DNA of 15,271 nucleotides from Candidatus Methylomirabilota bacterium (GTDB lineage Bacteria; Methylomirabilota; Methylomirabilia; Methylomirabilales; Methylomirabilaceae). The DNA lies in NCBI GenBank assembly GCA_016200385.1, contig JACQEV010000136.1, positions 1 through 15,271 of the forward strand, in the 5' to 3' direction. The notes under the pieces are model-generated. The model did not search any database and was not told the origin of the DNA. It worked only from the letters and a program-made list of their open reading frames with translations. Positions 1 to 6,698 of this stretch are shown piece by piece (the first letter of the stretch is position 1; each line of letters starts with the position of its first letter). The position numbers were made by a program, and so were the translations under genes.

Positions 1-1
1 G

Positions 2-907
2 TTCTACCCGCCGGTTCCGGTGCCGGGAGATCTGTTTGCCCTGCTGACCAGCGCGACGGGCTGGAAGTATATGGCGGTGATCTTTCCGATGGGCCTCTTC
101 AACGTGATTGGGTCGCTGCAAAACCTCGAGAGCGCAGAGGCTGCGGGGGACCGCTACGAGACGCGACCATCGCTTCTGGCGAATGGGATCGGCAGCCTGG
201 CGGCCGCGCTGTTTGGCAGCGCATTCCCGACCACGATCTACATTGGCCATCCTGGCTGGAAGGCGATGGGGGCACGAGCCGGGTACTCCGTTCTCAACGG
301 GGCAGTCGTGACGCTCCTATGCCTGCTCGGCGGGATCACCCTCGTGCTCAAGATTGTCCCGCTCGAGGCGACCCTTGGAATTCTGCTCTGGATCGGCATC
401 ATTATCACGGCTCAAGCCTTCCAGGAGGTGCCCAAGAGGCACGCCTTGGCCGTCGCCTTCGGGTTGATTCCCTCCCTGGCGGCATGGGCGCTCCTGCTTG
501 TCGAGACGAGCCTTCGCAAGGCCGGCAAGACGCTTTTCGAGGTGGCACCGGCCTTCGGCAACGACCTGTACATTCACGGGGTCATTGCGCTGAATCAGGG
601 ATTCCTGCTGAGCTCGATGATTCTTGCGGCTACCCTCGTGTTCGTGATCGAGCGCGAGTTCTTGAAGGCCGCGTACTGGGCCACGGCTGCCGCGGTGCTG
701 TCCATGGTTGGCTTGATCCATGCCTATCACCTCACCACGTCGGGCGTGCACAACAAGTTTGGCATCGCCGCGTCCCCCGAGTTCGCCATCATGTATGGGT
801 TGAGTGCGGCTTTCCTCGTTCTGCTCGATTGGGTAGGGCGCATGGGTAACGGCTCGCCGCCTAGAGGGGCAGGCCTTGACCACACGTCGGTTCCCACATC
901 GTCGTAG
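2..907 (+). CDS. NCS2-family (xanthine/uracil-type) permease, C-terminal part; 5' end outside window
   Basis: The frame is open from the first bases of the window to TAG at 905-907 (301 visible residues), so the start lies upstream. About seven hydrophobic segments are visible, roughly at residues 20-38, 96-118, 121-138, 148-166, 199-218, 224-243 and 260-278. The stretch after the first segment (SLQNLESAEAAGDRYETRPS, then LLANGIGSLAAALFGSAFPT) resembles the conserved helix-loop-helix of nucleobase/cation symporter-2 proteins, where an acidic residue and a small-residue-rich repeat form the substrate site. The family moves purines, pyrimidines or ascorbate with a cation across the inner membrane; the substrate here cannot be read. 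The last ~20 residues after the final helix are hydrophilic and low in family likeness. A distant SulP-like transporter is the alternative. Confidence 0.75.
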   Translation, partial: FYPPVPVPGDLFALLTSATGWKYMAVIFPMGLFNVIGSLQNLESAEAAGDRYETRPSLLANGIGSLAAALFGSAFPTTIYIGHPGWKAMGARAGYSVLNGAVVTLLCLLGGITLVLKIVPLEATLGILLWIGIIITAQAFQEVPKRHALAVAFGLIPSLAAWALLLVETSLRKAGKTLFEVAPAFGNDLYIHGVIALNQGFLLSSMILAATLVFVIEREFLKAAYWATAAAVLSMVGLIHAYHLTTSGVHNKFGIAASPEFAIMYGLSAAFLVLLDWVGRMGNGSPPRGAGLDHTSVPTSS

Positions 908-1110
908 CGAAGCGCCGGGTCCCCGTAATTCACTTCCCAGGTTACGGATTCTTTGATACGCTTGGGCGCGTGGGCATGGGCTTTTCCTCGATGGGCCTGC
1001 TTCAAGGAAGTGATCAACCAGCGGGCAAGCAGGGAAGGCGACAGGCATACCAGGGGACGGTTCATTTGCTCGCCGGTCTGAGGCGACGTTATATCGGCAG
1101 AAGATCCGCA

Positions 1111-1308
1111 GTGTCCATCCTTACGGCACACAAGATCCTCATCACGACTGCAATCATCTTTTTTCTCTTCTATGCGGTCTGGGAGATCAGGAACTATCCC
1201 GACCCCGGTGGCGTGGGGGCACTTCTCCGTGGTAGCATATCGGGCATCGCTGCGTGCGGGCTCGGCATCTATCTCAGGTACTTTCTCAAATCGGTCAAGC
1301 TGCGGTGA
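1111..1308 (+). CDS. Small two-helix membrane protein of unknown function
   Basis: This is a 65-residue protein from GTG at 1111. Two hydrophobic helices are visible, HKILITTAIIFFLFYAVWEI near residues 7-26 and GSISGIAACGLGIYLRYFL near residues 41-59, joined by a short polar loop rich in Pro and Gly; the C-terminus is basic (KSVKLR). The frame is open upstream to an ATG at 970, but the extra 47 residues are basic and irregular, so I prefer the later start even though no strong ribosome binding site precedes it. I do not recognise a family. It sits 203 bases after the permease stop and just before the crotonase on the same strand, and may be an independent unit. Confidence 0.45.
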   Translation: MSILTAHKILITTAIIFFLFYAVWEIRNYPDPGGVGALLRGSISGIAACGLGIYLRYFLKSVKLR

Positions 1309-1343
1309 AATGACATGGGCAATTCGTGCTCTCCTCATTCATT

Positions 1344-1366
1344 CCTTCTCCCCTGAGGGGAGAAGG
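1344..1366. repeat. Perfect hairpin, REP-like intergenic repeat
   Basis: CCTTCTCCCC and GGGGAGAAGG form a perfect 10-bp stem around a 3-base TGA loop. Short intergenic elements of this CT-rich/GA-rich kind are dispersed in many genomes, which makes a REP-like repeat likely. It lacks a T-run, so it is a poor intrinsic terminator for the gene ending at 1308. Its right flank leads directly into the GGGGGAGGAGG that serves as ribosome binding site of the next gene. Confidence 0.55.
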
Positions 1367-1392
1367 CTATGTTGAGGGGGAGGAGGCTAGCC

Positions 1393-2166
1393 ATGGCGGG
1401 GAGGAACGTCGAGGTTCATGAGCACGGGGAGTTCACTACGGTCCTGATGAATCGTCCAGAGCTGCGCAATGCGCTCTCGCAGGACCACATGGAAGAGTTG
1501 ATCGACGCCTTTCGGACGGTGGGCGCCGGCAAATCCCGAGGAGTCATCCTGGCCGGAGCCGGTCCCATCTTTTGCGCTGGCCACGACTTCACCGACGTTC
1601 TCGGACGCGGTTTAGGCGCAATGCGGACTCTTCTGGCGACCTGCACCGAGCTGATGACGGTGATCCAATCAATTCCCCAGCCGGTGGTGGCGAAAGTCCA
1701 CGGGCTGGCCACCGCGGCCGGCTGTCAGCTCGTCGCCTCCTGCGATCTGGCGGTGGCATCGGACACCGCCTCCTTTGCCACTCCCGGAGGCAAGGGAGGA
1801 TGGTTCTGCACGACGCCGATGGTGGCTGTCAGCCGTTCCATTAGCCGGAAGTGGGCGCTCGAGATGCTAATGACTGGGGATCCCATTGACGCCAAGACGG
1901 CCGCTGCCTGGGGACTCGTCAACAAGGTCGTCCCCGCCGATCGCCTAGATGAGGAAACTCGACTTCTCTTGGAGCGGGCGACGCGCGGCAGCGGCCTTTC
2001 CAAAGGGATCGGCAAGCAGGCGTTTTATGCGCAGATCGACATGGATCAGCCGAAGGCATACGCCTACGCGATGGAGGTTATGGCGGCGACGGCCCTGACT
2101 GAGGACGCGCAGGAAGGGATGCGGGCTTTCTTGGAAAAGCGGAAGCCGGTATTCAGGGACAAGTAG
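1393..2166 (+). CDS. Crotonase-fold protein, ECHDC3-like (enoyl-CoA hydratase/isomerase superfamily)
   Basis: A 257-residue protein of normal crotonase length. I place the start at ATG 1393, because GGGGGAGGAGG lies 6 bases upstream; an in-frame ATG at 1369 has no such site. Oxyanion-hole elements are visible: FCAGHDF at residues 60-66 and GLATAAGCQL at 104-113. The two glutamates that perform hydration in classical enoyl-CoA hydratases are absent: the GGGCEL position reads AAGCQL (Gln112), and the PE position reads ATPGGKGG. This pattern, with SCDLAVASD and FCTTP, matches the ECHDC3 subgroup, whose reaction is not settled. It probably binds an acyl-CoA in the cytoplasm; dehydration or hydration activity is doubtful. 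The 3' end has a degenerate second copy at 3096-3290. Confidence 0.85.
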   Translation: MAGRNVEVHEHGEFTTVLMNRPELRNALSQDHMEELIDAFRTVGAGKSRGVILAGAGPIFCAGHDFTDVLGRGLGAMRTLLATCTELMTVIQSIPQPVVAKVHGLATAAGCQLVASCDLAVASDTASFATPGGKGGWFCTTPMVAVSRSISRKWALEMLMTGDPIDAKTAAAWGLVNKVVPADRLDEETRLLLERATRGSGLSKGIGKQAFYAQIDMDQPKAYAYAMEVMAATALTEDAQEGMRAFLEKRKPVFRDK

Positions 2167-2474
2167 GGGGCAACGTCTAGCTTCACAATCACGTTGGCCT
2201 TGGGTGGCATCATTGCACGTCGGCGGGTCACCGTGGCGCTCCCGTAAGGGGGTGGGATTGGCGGGGGCCGAGGAGGCAATGCAGCCAAAGCGAAGATCGG
2301 CTGGCGGTGCACGGGTGAATCAGTATGGCCCTCTGGGGTTCGCGGATTCCCAGAGGGCCGTTGTATTCTGCCACACTGAAGCGCGGCGCATAACAACGGG
2401 TGGCAGCGGAAGGGCTTTGCCCCCCGCTGAACCCAAGCGCCAACTGCAACCAGACTTACTGACGTCATGGTGAC
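2167..2474. other. Intergenic region without a supported gene
   Basis: This lies between the crotonase stop and the toxin-antitoxin promoter. Open frames on both strands have no recognisable protein and no ribosome binding site. The only clear structure is the hairpin at 2327-2359. A weaker imperfect hairpin (CAGCGG to CCGCTG) lies near 2403-2431. Confidence 0.6.
2327..2359 (+). terminator. Strong hairpin, candidate terminator after the crotonase
   Basis: GGCCCTCTGGG (2327-2337) pairs perfectly with CCCAGAGGGCC (2349-2359) over 11 bp with an 11-base loop. The following bases (GTTGTATTCTG) are only moderately T-rich, so intrinsic termination is plausible but not certain. It lies 160 bases after the crotonase stop, before the toxin-antitoxin promoter. 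Confidence 0.5.
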
Positions 2475-2503
2475 TTGACATCTTGACAATAAAATGCTAG
2501 CGT
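2475..2503 (+). promoter_or_regulatory. Candidate promoter of the toxin-antitoxin pair
   Basis: Two TTGACA hexamers occur 8 bases apart (2475-2480 and 2483-2488). The first has TAGCGT at a 17-base spacing (2498-2503), a poor -10; TGCTAG at 2495-2500 is an alternative with short spacing. The gene follows with GGAGGTGAT at 2511-2519. The doubled hexamer could also be part of an operator for the ribbon-helix-helix antitoxin, since these pairs usually repress themselves. Confidence 0.4.
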
Positions 2504-2524
2504 TTCCATCGGAGGTGATACCCG

Positions 2525-2758
2525 ATGAGCCAGGAACAGAGGCGATCCACCATCTACTTTGAACCGGAACTCCAGAAGGCGCTGCGTGTCAAGGCCGCGT
2601 GGACACAGCGGTCGCTGTCGGAGCTCGTCAACGAGGCCGTGCGGAGAGCTTTACAGGAGGACCAAGAGGACCTGGCTGCCTTCGACGAGAGAGCCAACGA
2701 GCCCACGATGACTTACGAGGAGATCCTCAGAGACCTGAAGGCACGTGGGAAAATATAG
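2525..2758 (+). CDS. Ribbon-helix-helix antitoxin (RelB/ParD/CopG-like)
   Basis: This 77-residue protein starts at ATG 2525, with a near-perfect ribosome binding site GGAGGTGAT ending 5 bases upstream. The N-terminal half reads as a ribbon-helix-helix DNA-binding fold: a short beta strand (STIYFEPE, residues 8-15), then helices around ALRVKAAWTQRSLSELVNEA. The acidic C-terminal tail (from about residue 45, EDQEDLAAFDERANEPTM) would wrap around and neutralise the basic toxin encoded next. The stop overlaps the toxin start by 14 bases, which implies translational coupling and fits the antitoxin-first order. It is expected to bind its own promoter alone or with the toxin. The exact target operator is not visible. 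Confidence 0.8.
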   Translation: MSQEQRRSTIYFEPELQKALRVKAAWTQRSLSELVNEAVRRALQEDQEDLAAFDERANEPTMTYEEILRDLKARGKI

Positions 2759-3008
2759 GCTCCTCTTCAGGAAGTCCGTCACCAAGGATTTGCGCGGCAT
2801 TCCGAAGAAGGATGTGGCCCGGATTCTAAGACGCTTCGATACCTTATCAGACGAGCCGCGTGGTCCCGGCTCCGAGAAACTCTCGGGACAGGAGAGGTAT
2901 CGTGTCTGGCAGGGCGTCTACCGAATCATTTATGAAATCCGCGACGATGTCTTGGAGGTCGTTGTGGTACGGGTTGGACATCGTCGTGACGTTTACAGGG
3001 GCAGCTAA
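2745..3008 (+). CDS. RelE/ParE-superfamily toxin
   Basis: An 87-residue, strongly basic protein starting at GTG 2745 inside the end of the antitoxin gene, with GAAGG a few bases upstream. It has the RelE-type layout: an N-terminal strand and helix (KYRLLFRKSVTKDLRGIPKK), a central helix, then the C-terminal beta sheet with YRVWQGVYRIIYEI at residues 52-65 and VVVVRVGHRRDVYRGS at the end. In RelE proteins such a sheet carries the basic residues that cut mRNA in the ribosome; ParE relatives instead poison gyrase, and sequence alone does not separate them here. The module probably arrived independently of its neighbours, because it sits between an intact crotonase and a broken crotonase copy. 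Confidence 0.82.
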   Translation: MGKYRLLFRKSVTKDLRGIPKKDVARILRRFDTLSDEPRGPGSEKLSGQERYRVWQGVYRIIYEIRDDVLEVVVVRVGHRRDVYRGS

Positions 3009-3095
3009 CCAGCGCGCAACAGGCAACCGATTCCGTCATGCCGCTTGCAGGGGCGGGCCGTGGTGGCACGACCCTTGCGAAATCAAAAGGGAGGC

Positions 3096-3290
3096 TTGGA
3101 GCTTATCCGGGGAAGCGGCCTCTCCAAGGGGATCGGCAAGCAGGCTTTCTAGGCCCAGATCGATATGAATCAACCGAAGGCTTACGCCTACGCGATGGAG
3201 GTCATGGCTGCGACGGCGTTGACCGAGGACGCCCAGGAAAGTATGCGGGCGTTCCTCGAGAAGCGCAAACCGACCTTTGGGGACCGATGA
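3096..3290 (+). pseudogene. 3'-terminal remnant of a second crotonase (ECHDC3-like) gene with an internal TAG
   Basis: In the frame ending TGA 3288-3290 the translation matches the last ~60 residues of the crotonase at 1393-2166: GSGLSKGIGKQAF, then stop, then AQIDMNQPKAYAYAMEVMAA and onward to the C-terminus. The TAG at 3150-3152 replaces the Tyr codon TAT of the intact gene. From 3111 to the stop I align 59 codons: 32 identical, 21 synonymous changes, 5 missense and 1 nonsense. That ratio shows long divergence under protein-level selection before the gene died, not a fresh duplication. Everything 5' of about 3096 is missing. No start site is apparent, so it is not expected to make protein. 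Confidence 0.85.
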
Positions 3291-3323
3291 ATGAACGTCG
3301 TTAGACCAATCGAAGGTTCACGT

Positions 3324-3430
3324 GTAGGGGCAGGGCCTGTCCTGAGCTTTGTCGAAGGGCTCAGGACGAACGGCTGGGGTGTCGGAGGGCTTGCCCTGCC
3401 CTTGAGGGGCGCAGCAAGCAGCACCCCTAC
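3324..3430. repeat. Nested inverted repeat between convergent genes
   Basis: The three arm pairs are concentric: GTAGGGG (3324-3330) with CCCCTAC (3424-3430), GGCAGGGC (3329-3336) with GCCCTGCC (3393-3400), and GTCCTGAGC (3339-3347) with GCTCAGGAC (3359-3367). The inner core with the TTTGTCGAAGG loop resembles a dispersed palindrome common in many GC-rich genomes. It lies between the crotonase remnant and the 3' end of the convergent aminopeptidase gene, so it could act as a bidirectional terminator as well as a REP/MITE-like element. Confidence 0.6.
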
Positions 3431-3442
3431 CGAAGGACGGGG

Positions 3443-4981
3443 TTAGCGCGCTCGCCCGGATGCGAGAGTTGCCGCCAAGTGGATCAAGGTCCGGACCATG
3501 ACGCCGGTCGCGCCCTTCGGCTGATAGCCTTGGGCTTTCTCCTGAAGCCACGTGCCGTTGATATCTAGGTGAACCCACGGCGTGTCGCCGACGAAGTGTT
3601 TGAGGAACCGCGCCGCTCCGATTGCGGGCGCCTTCTTCCCCCCTCCAGTGTTCTTGAGATCCGCGCAGTCGCTCTTGATGAGTTCTTCGTATTCGTCATC
3701 CAGTGGCAACTCCCACAGCTTCTCACCTGTTGCCTCTCCTGCCCCCTGTACCTGCTGAGCTAGCGTCCGATCGTTGGAAAAGAATCCTGTGCGGACTGAG
3801 CCCAGGGCCACTACAACCCCGCCCGTAAGGGTGGCCACGTCCACCAGGCGTCTGGCGCCAAGGCGACGCGTGTAGCAGAGCGCGTCCGAGAGGATCAGGC
3901 GACCCTCCGCGTCGGTGTTGATCACCTCGATTGTCGTGCCGTCCATCGCGCGAACAATGTCGCCCGGCCGTTGCGCGGAGCCGCTCGGCAGGTTCTCCAC
4001 GGCTGGGATCACGCCCACGGCATGGATGGGAAGCCGCAGAGCCGCGATGCCCATCATGGCGCCGATGACCGCAGCCGCGCCGGCCATGTCGCCCTTCATC
4101 GTTTCCATCCCCTCGCTCGCCTTGATGGAGATCCCGCCGGCGTCAAACGTCACCCCCTTGCCTACCAGTCCGAGCGCGGGTTGTGCGTGATCATCGCCCC
4201 CTCGATGCCTGAGAATGATGAGCCGGGGTGGGTTCGCGCTCCCCTGGGCAACCCCCAGCAGAGCGCCCATTCCCAGGCGCCGCATGGCGTCCCGATCCAG
4301 GACCTCGGCCGCCAGGCCGTATCGACGGGCCACGTCCCTGGCCCTGGCGGCCAGCTCTGTCGGCGTCAGGACGTTGGCCGGCTCATTGATCAGATCACGC
4401 GCCAGATTGGTCGCCCGCGCGAGAGTCTCGCCCCGCCCTATGGCGCGTTTGAGCGATCGCACTGTCTCCCGATCCGAGCAAAGCAGCGTGAGGGACTCGA
4501 CCTCCCGGTCGCCGTTCCCGCGTTCTTCATGTTTGTACGAATCGAAGCGGTGGAGGCCAAGGAGCGCCCCTTCCGTGATCGTCTGGGCGATTGTCTCTCC
4601 TGCGAGGTGTCCCCAGTCAATATGATCGAGGGCGATCGCGACTCTGCGGGACTTGAGCGTTAGGAGCTGACGAAGCGCCTCGGCCGTCGCCTGCCGGATA
4701 CGGTCCGGGGTGAGTTCCGACGCTTTGCCGAGACCGATGAGCAGGAGTTGCTGGACGCTGAGTCGTGTCGAAGGATGCAGGAGATATCGCTCAGAGGGTT
4801 TGCCCCGGAAGACCTTGCGACGAAGAGTGCGGGCAATGGCACCCAGGAGGATCTCATCGATCTTCTTCAGGGGGCCTCGGAGAGGTTCGCCCTCTTCTAT
4901 GAGTGGGAGGATGAGGGCATCTCCCCTGAAGTCAAAGAGCTCTTGGGCAGTGGGAGTAATCCGCAAAGCGCTGGGCGGCAT
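3443..4981 (-). CDS. pepA: Leucyl aminopeptidase, M17 family (PepA-type)
   Basis: A 512-residue cytoplasmic two-metal aminopeptidase that removes N-terminal residues from peptides. The N-terminal macrodomain-like half (about 1-190) is followed by the catalytic domain. All active-site residues are visible: Lys275, Asp280, Asp298, Asp357 and Glu359 for the two metals, and Lys287 and Arg361 for catalysis, within GLVGKGVTFDAGG, KGDMAGAA and NTDAEGRL. The spacing matches bovine lens LAP with a constant offset of 25. The start is ATG 4981, which overlaps the stop of the upstream permease as TAATG; the frame is open farther upstream but that part reads as the permease gene in another frame. Cotranscription with the permease is very likely, and it may follow the pqq genes. 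A role in trimming the PqqA peptide is conceivable but not shown. Confidence 0.95.
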   Translation of the reverse strand: MPPSALRITPTAQELFDFRGDALILPLIEEGEPLRGPLKKIDEILLGAIARTLRRKVFRGKPSERYLLHPSTRLSVQQLLLIGLGKASELTPDRIRQATAEALRQLLTLKSRRVAIALDHIDWGHLAGETIAQTITEGALLGLHRFDSYKHEERGNGDREVESLTLLCSDRETVRSLKRAIGRGETLARATNLARDLINEPANVLTPTELAARARDVARRYGLAAEVLDRDAMRRLGMGALLGVAQGSANPPRLIILRHRGGDDHAQPALGLVGKGVTFDAGGISIKASEGMETMKGDMAGAAAVIGAMMGIAALRLPIHAVGVIPAVENLPSGSAQRPGDIVRAMDGTTIEVINTDAEGRLILSDALCYTRRLGARRLVDVATLTGGVVVALGSVRTGFFSNDRTLAQQVQGAGEATGEKLWELPLDDEYEELIKSDCADLKNTGGGKKAPAIGAARFLKHFVGDTPWVHLDINGTWLQEKAQGYQPKGATGVMVRTLIHLAATLASGRAR

Positions 4982-5481
4982 TACCGTGGGAAGAGGGTAA
5001 AGAGGCGATGGCCGACGATGCCAACGATGGGCGGAAGCAACAGGCTTGGGACGGTCCTGGCCGTGACGAACGCCCACCCGAGGAATGGCACCTCCCAGGT
5101 GAACATCCGTATCGGGGAGAGGAGGGACTTGGCCGTGATGAAGGTGAGCAGGGGTCCGACCCCCATCCCTTCTCTGAGGAGGGAAGCGGCGACAGGGAAC
5201 ACGACATAGGGTCCCCCGGGGATCAGGAGACCCGTCAGCCACCCGAGGAGGATCCCTTGAAAGCCGGATTCCTCTCCCATCCACTTGACGAGCATGTCGC
5301 GGGAGACCATGACCTCGAACAGTCCTGCGAGGCAGAAGCCCAGAAGAAGTGGAAGCCAGACGTCCTCTAGGAGTGTGAAGGCTGCCTGGAAGCCACGGAG
5401 TGGCAGACCGCGGTCCCTGAAGAAAGCCCATACAACCATGAGAATGGTCAGACCTCCCATGACGGCGATGTCAGTATCCAT
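4981..5481 (-). CDS. Half-size permease, YraQ/ArsP-like (UPF0718/COG0701 type)
   Basis: A 166-residue membrane protein with about four hydrophobic segments, near residues 5-21, 37-58, 74-100 and 125-158. The motif LLIPGGPYVVFPVAASLLREG (about 87-107) resembles the conserved half-repeat of the YraQ/ArsP permease family, whose full-length members (~300 residues) have two such halves; this one could work as a dimer. The start is ATG 5481, preceded by GGGGAAGAGG; TTG at 5520 with GAGGAG upstream is an alternative that adds 13 residues. It begins 95 bases after pqqE and overlaps pepA by one base. The substrate is unknown. Export or uptake of a small organic molecule or metalloid is guesswork. Confidence 0.7.
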   Translation of the reverse strand: MDTDIAVMGGLTILMVVWAFFRDRGLPLRGFQAAFTLLEDVWLPLLLGFCLAGLFEVMVSRDMLVKWMGEESGFQGILLGWLTGLLIPGGPYVVFPVAASLLREGMGVGPLLTFITAKSLLSPIRMFTWEVPFLGWAFVTARTVPSLLLPPIVGIVGHRLFTLFPR

Positions 5482-5576
5482 TTTCCTCTTCCCCTTTTGT
5501 CTGTCCGGTTTGTTGGGCAAACCAGTCTCTCCTCAGCCGAATGCCTGATCGCGCGGGTGAAGCTCCAGCGTGTGAA

Positions 5577-6698
5577 TTAGCGAGAGGCAGGTTCGAGGGG
5601 GCGGATCGAGAGGCGTTCGCTGTTCCTGGAATCCCGGTAGATGAAGCGACCGTCACCTTGCTCCGCCTGTGCTATCGCTTCTTGGATGATATCATGGTGG
5701 GGGGAGAGAGAACAAACAGGATCGGCGACCGCGGCGTCACCGGCCAGCATGAACGCCTGGCAACGGCAGCCACCGAAGTCGATCGTCTTCATGGGGCAGC
5801 TTTTGCAGGGCTCCTGCATCCAGCTCTCGCCGCGGAAGGCATTGAGGCCCTTTGACTCCGCCCAGATCGTGGTCAGAGACTGGTCGCGGACGCTGTCGAA
5901 GTGAAGTCCGGGGATCACATGGGCCGCATGGCAAGGCAGCACCTCGCCGGTGGGGGTGATAACCATATAGCTTCTCGCCCAGCCGCCCATACAGGGTTTT
6001 GGATGCTCCGAATAATAGTTGGCCTTGACGTAGGCGATCTCCATCGTGCCCTGGTACCGCGGTCGCGCCTCGAAGACCACCGCCTCTGCCTGGTCGAGCT
6101 GAGCCCGCGTCGGCATCAGCGCGTTTCGATTCTTCTCCGCCCAGGCATGGTACTGCGTGTTGGCGAGCTCCAGTCGCTGGGCTCCCAGCTCGGCCGCCTG
6201 GGTGATCAGCGCCGGGACATGATCGATGTTCATCCGGTGCATGACCACGTTGATGGTCAGCGACAACCCGAGCTTCTTGATCAGTGGGGCGATCTCGAGC
6301 TTCTTGTCGTAGGACCGGATCCCGGCGACCAGTTCGGCCGTCCTGCGGTCGGTGTCCTGAATGCTCAACTGGATATGATCGAGCCCGCAGTCCCGGAACT
6401 GGCGCAGCATCTCCTCGTTCAGCAGGGTCCCGCCGGTGATCAGGTTCGTATACAGGTCGCGCGAGTGAGCATGCCGGATCAGCTCGGGCAGGTCCTTACG
6501 GACCACCGGCTCGCCCCCCGACAAGTGGAGCTGGACCACGCCAAGGTCTGCGGCCTCCGAAAACGTCCTGACCCATTGCTCGGTGCTGAGCTAGTTGCGC
6601 ATCTCGTGGAAGTTCACCGGATTCGAACAGTACAGACACTTCAGCGGGCATTTGTAGGTCAGCTCGGCGACCAGCGTGTACGGTCTTGGGGCTCCCAT
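5577..6698 (-). pseudogene. pqqE: pqqE, PqqA peptide cyclase (radical SAM/SPASM), interrupted by in-frame TAG at codon 36
   Basis: PqqE is the radical SAM enzyme that links Glu and Tyr side chains in the PqqA peptide, the first step of PQQ synthesis. From ATG 6698, directly after the pqqD stop, the frame encodes 373 codons, a normal length. The radical-SAM cluster motif is at Cys17, Cys21 and Cys24 ([14 protein letters not shown]), and HLSGGEP follows near 58-64. The SPASM ligands Cys236, 256, 298, 301, 311, 313, 329 and Asp307 are all present. The only defect is TAG at 6591-6593 (codon 36, NFHEMRN-stop-LSTEQW), where relatives usually carry Glu, so GAG to TAG is the likely change. Restart at GTG 6539 would drop the cluster cysteines and be inactive. 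Sequencing error, a very recent null mutation, or amber readthrough all remain possible. Confidence 0.88.

Noticed and set aside
727..1338. Long - strand open frame opposite the permease end, containing a peptide-like stretch from ATG near 1064
   Set aside because: It overlaps the transporter on the other strand, has no ribosome binding site and no recognisable fold; biased composition explains it.
2064..2489. 141-codon - strand open frame after the crotonase
   Set aside because: Composition is irregular, half of it is antisense to the conserved crotonase end, and it crosses a hairpin and the toxin-antitoxin promoter.
4982..5431. N-terminal extension of the aminopeptidase by 150 codons
   Set aside because: The extension is Arg/Pro/Ser-rich and overlaps a convincing membrane protein in another frame; M17 enzymes of ~500 residues fit ATG 4981.
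6591..6593. Pyrrolysine or genome-wide reassignment of TAG as the explanation of the pqqE stop
   Set aside because: The permease, crotonase, antitoxin, pqqD and tatA genes all end in TAG; nothing in the window encodes a Pyl system. Only local readthrough or error stays open.
6591..6593. Selenocysteine at the pqqE stop, suggested by selB in the window
   Set aside because: Selenocysteine uses TGA, not TAG, and the residue expected here is Glu, not Cys.
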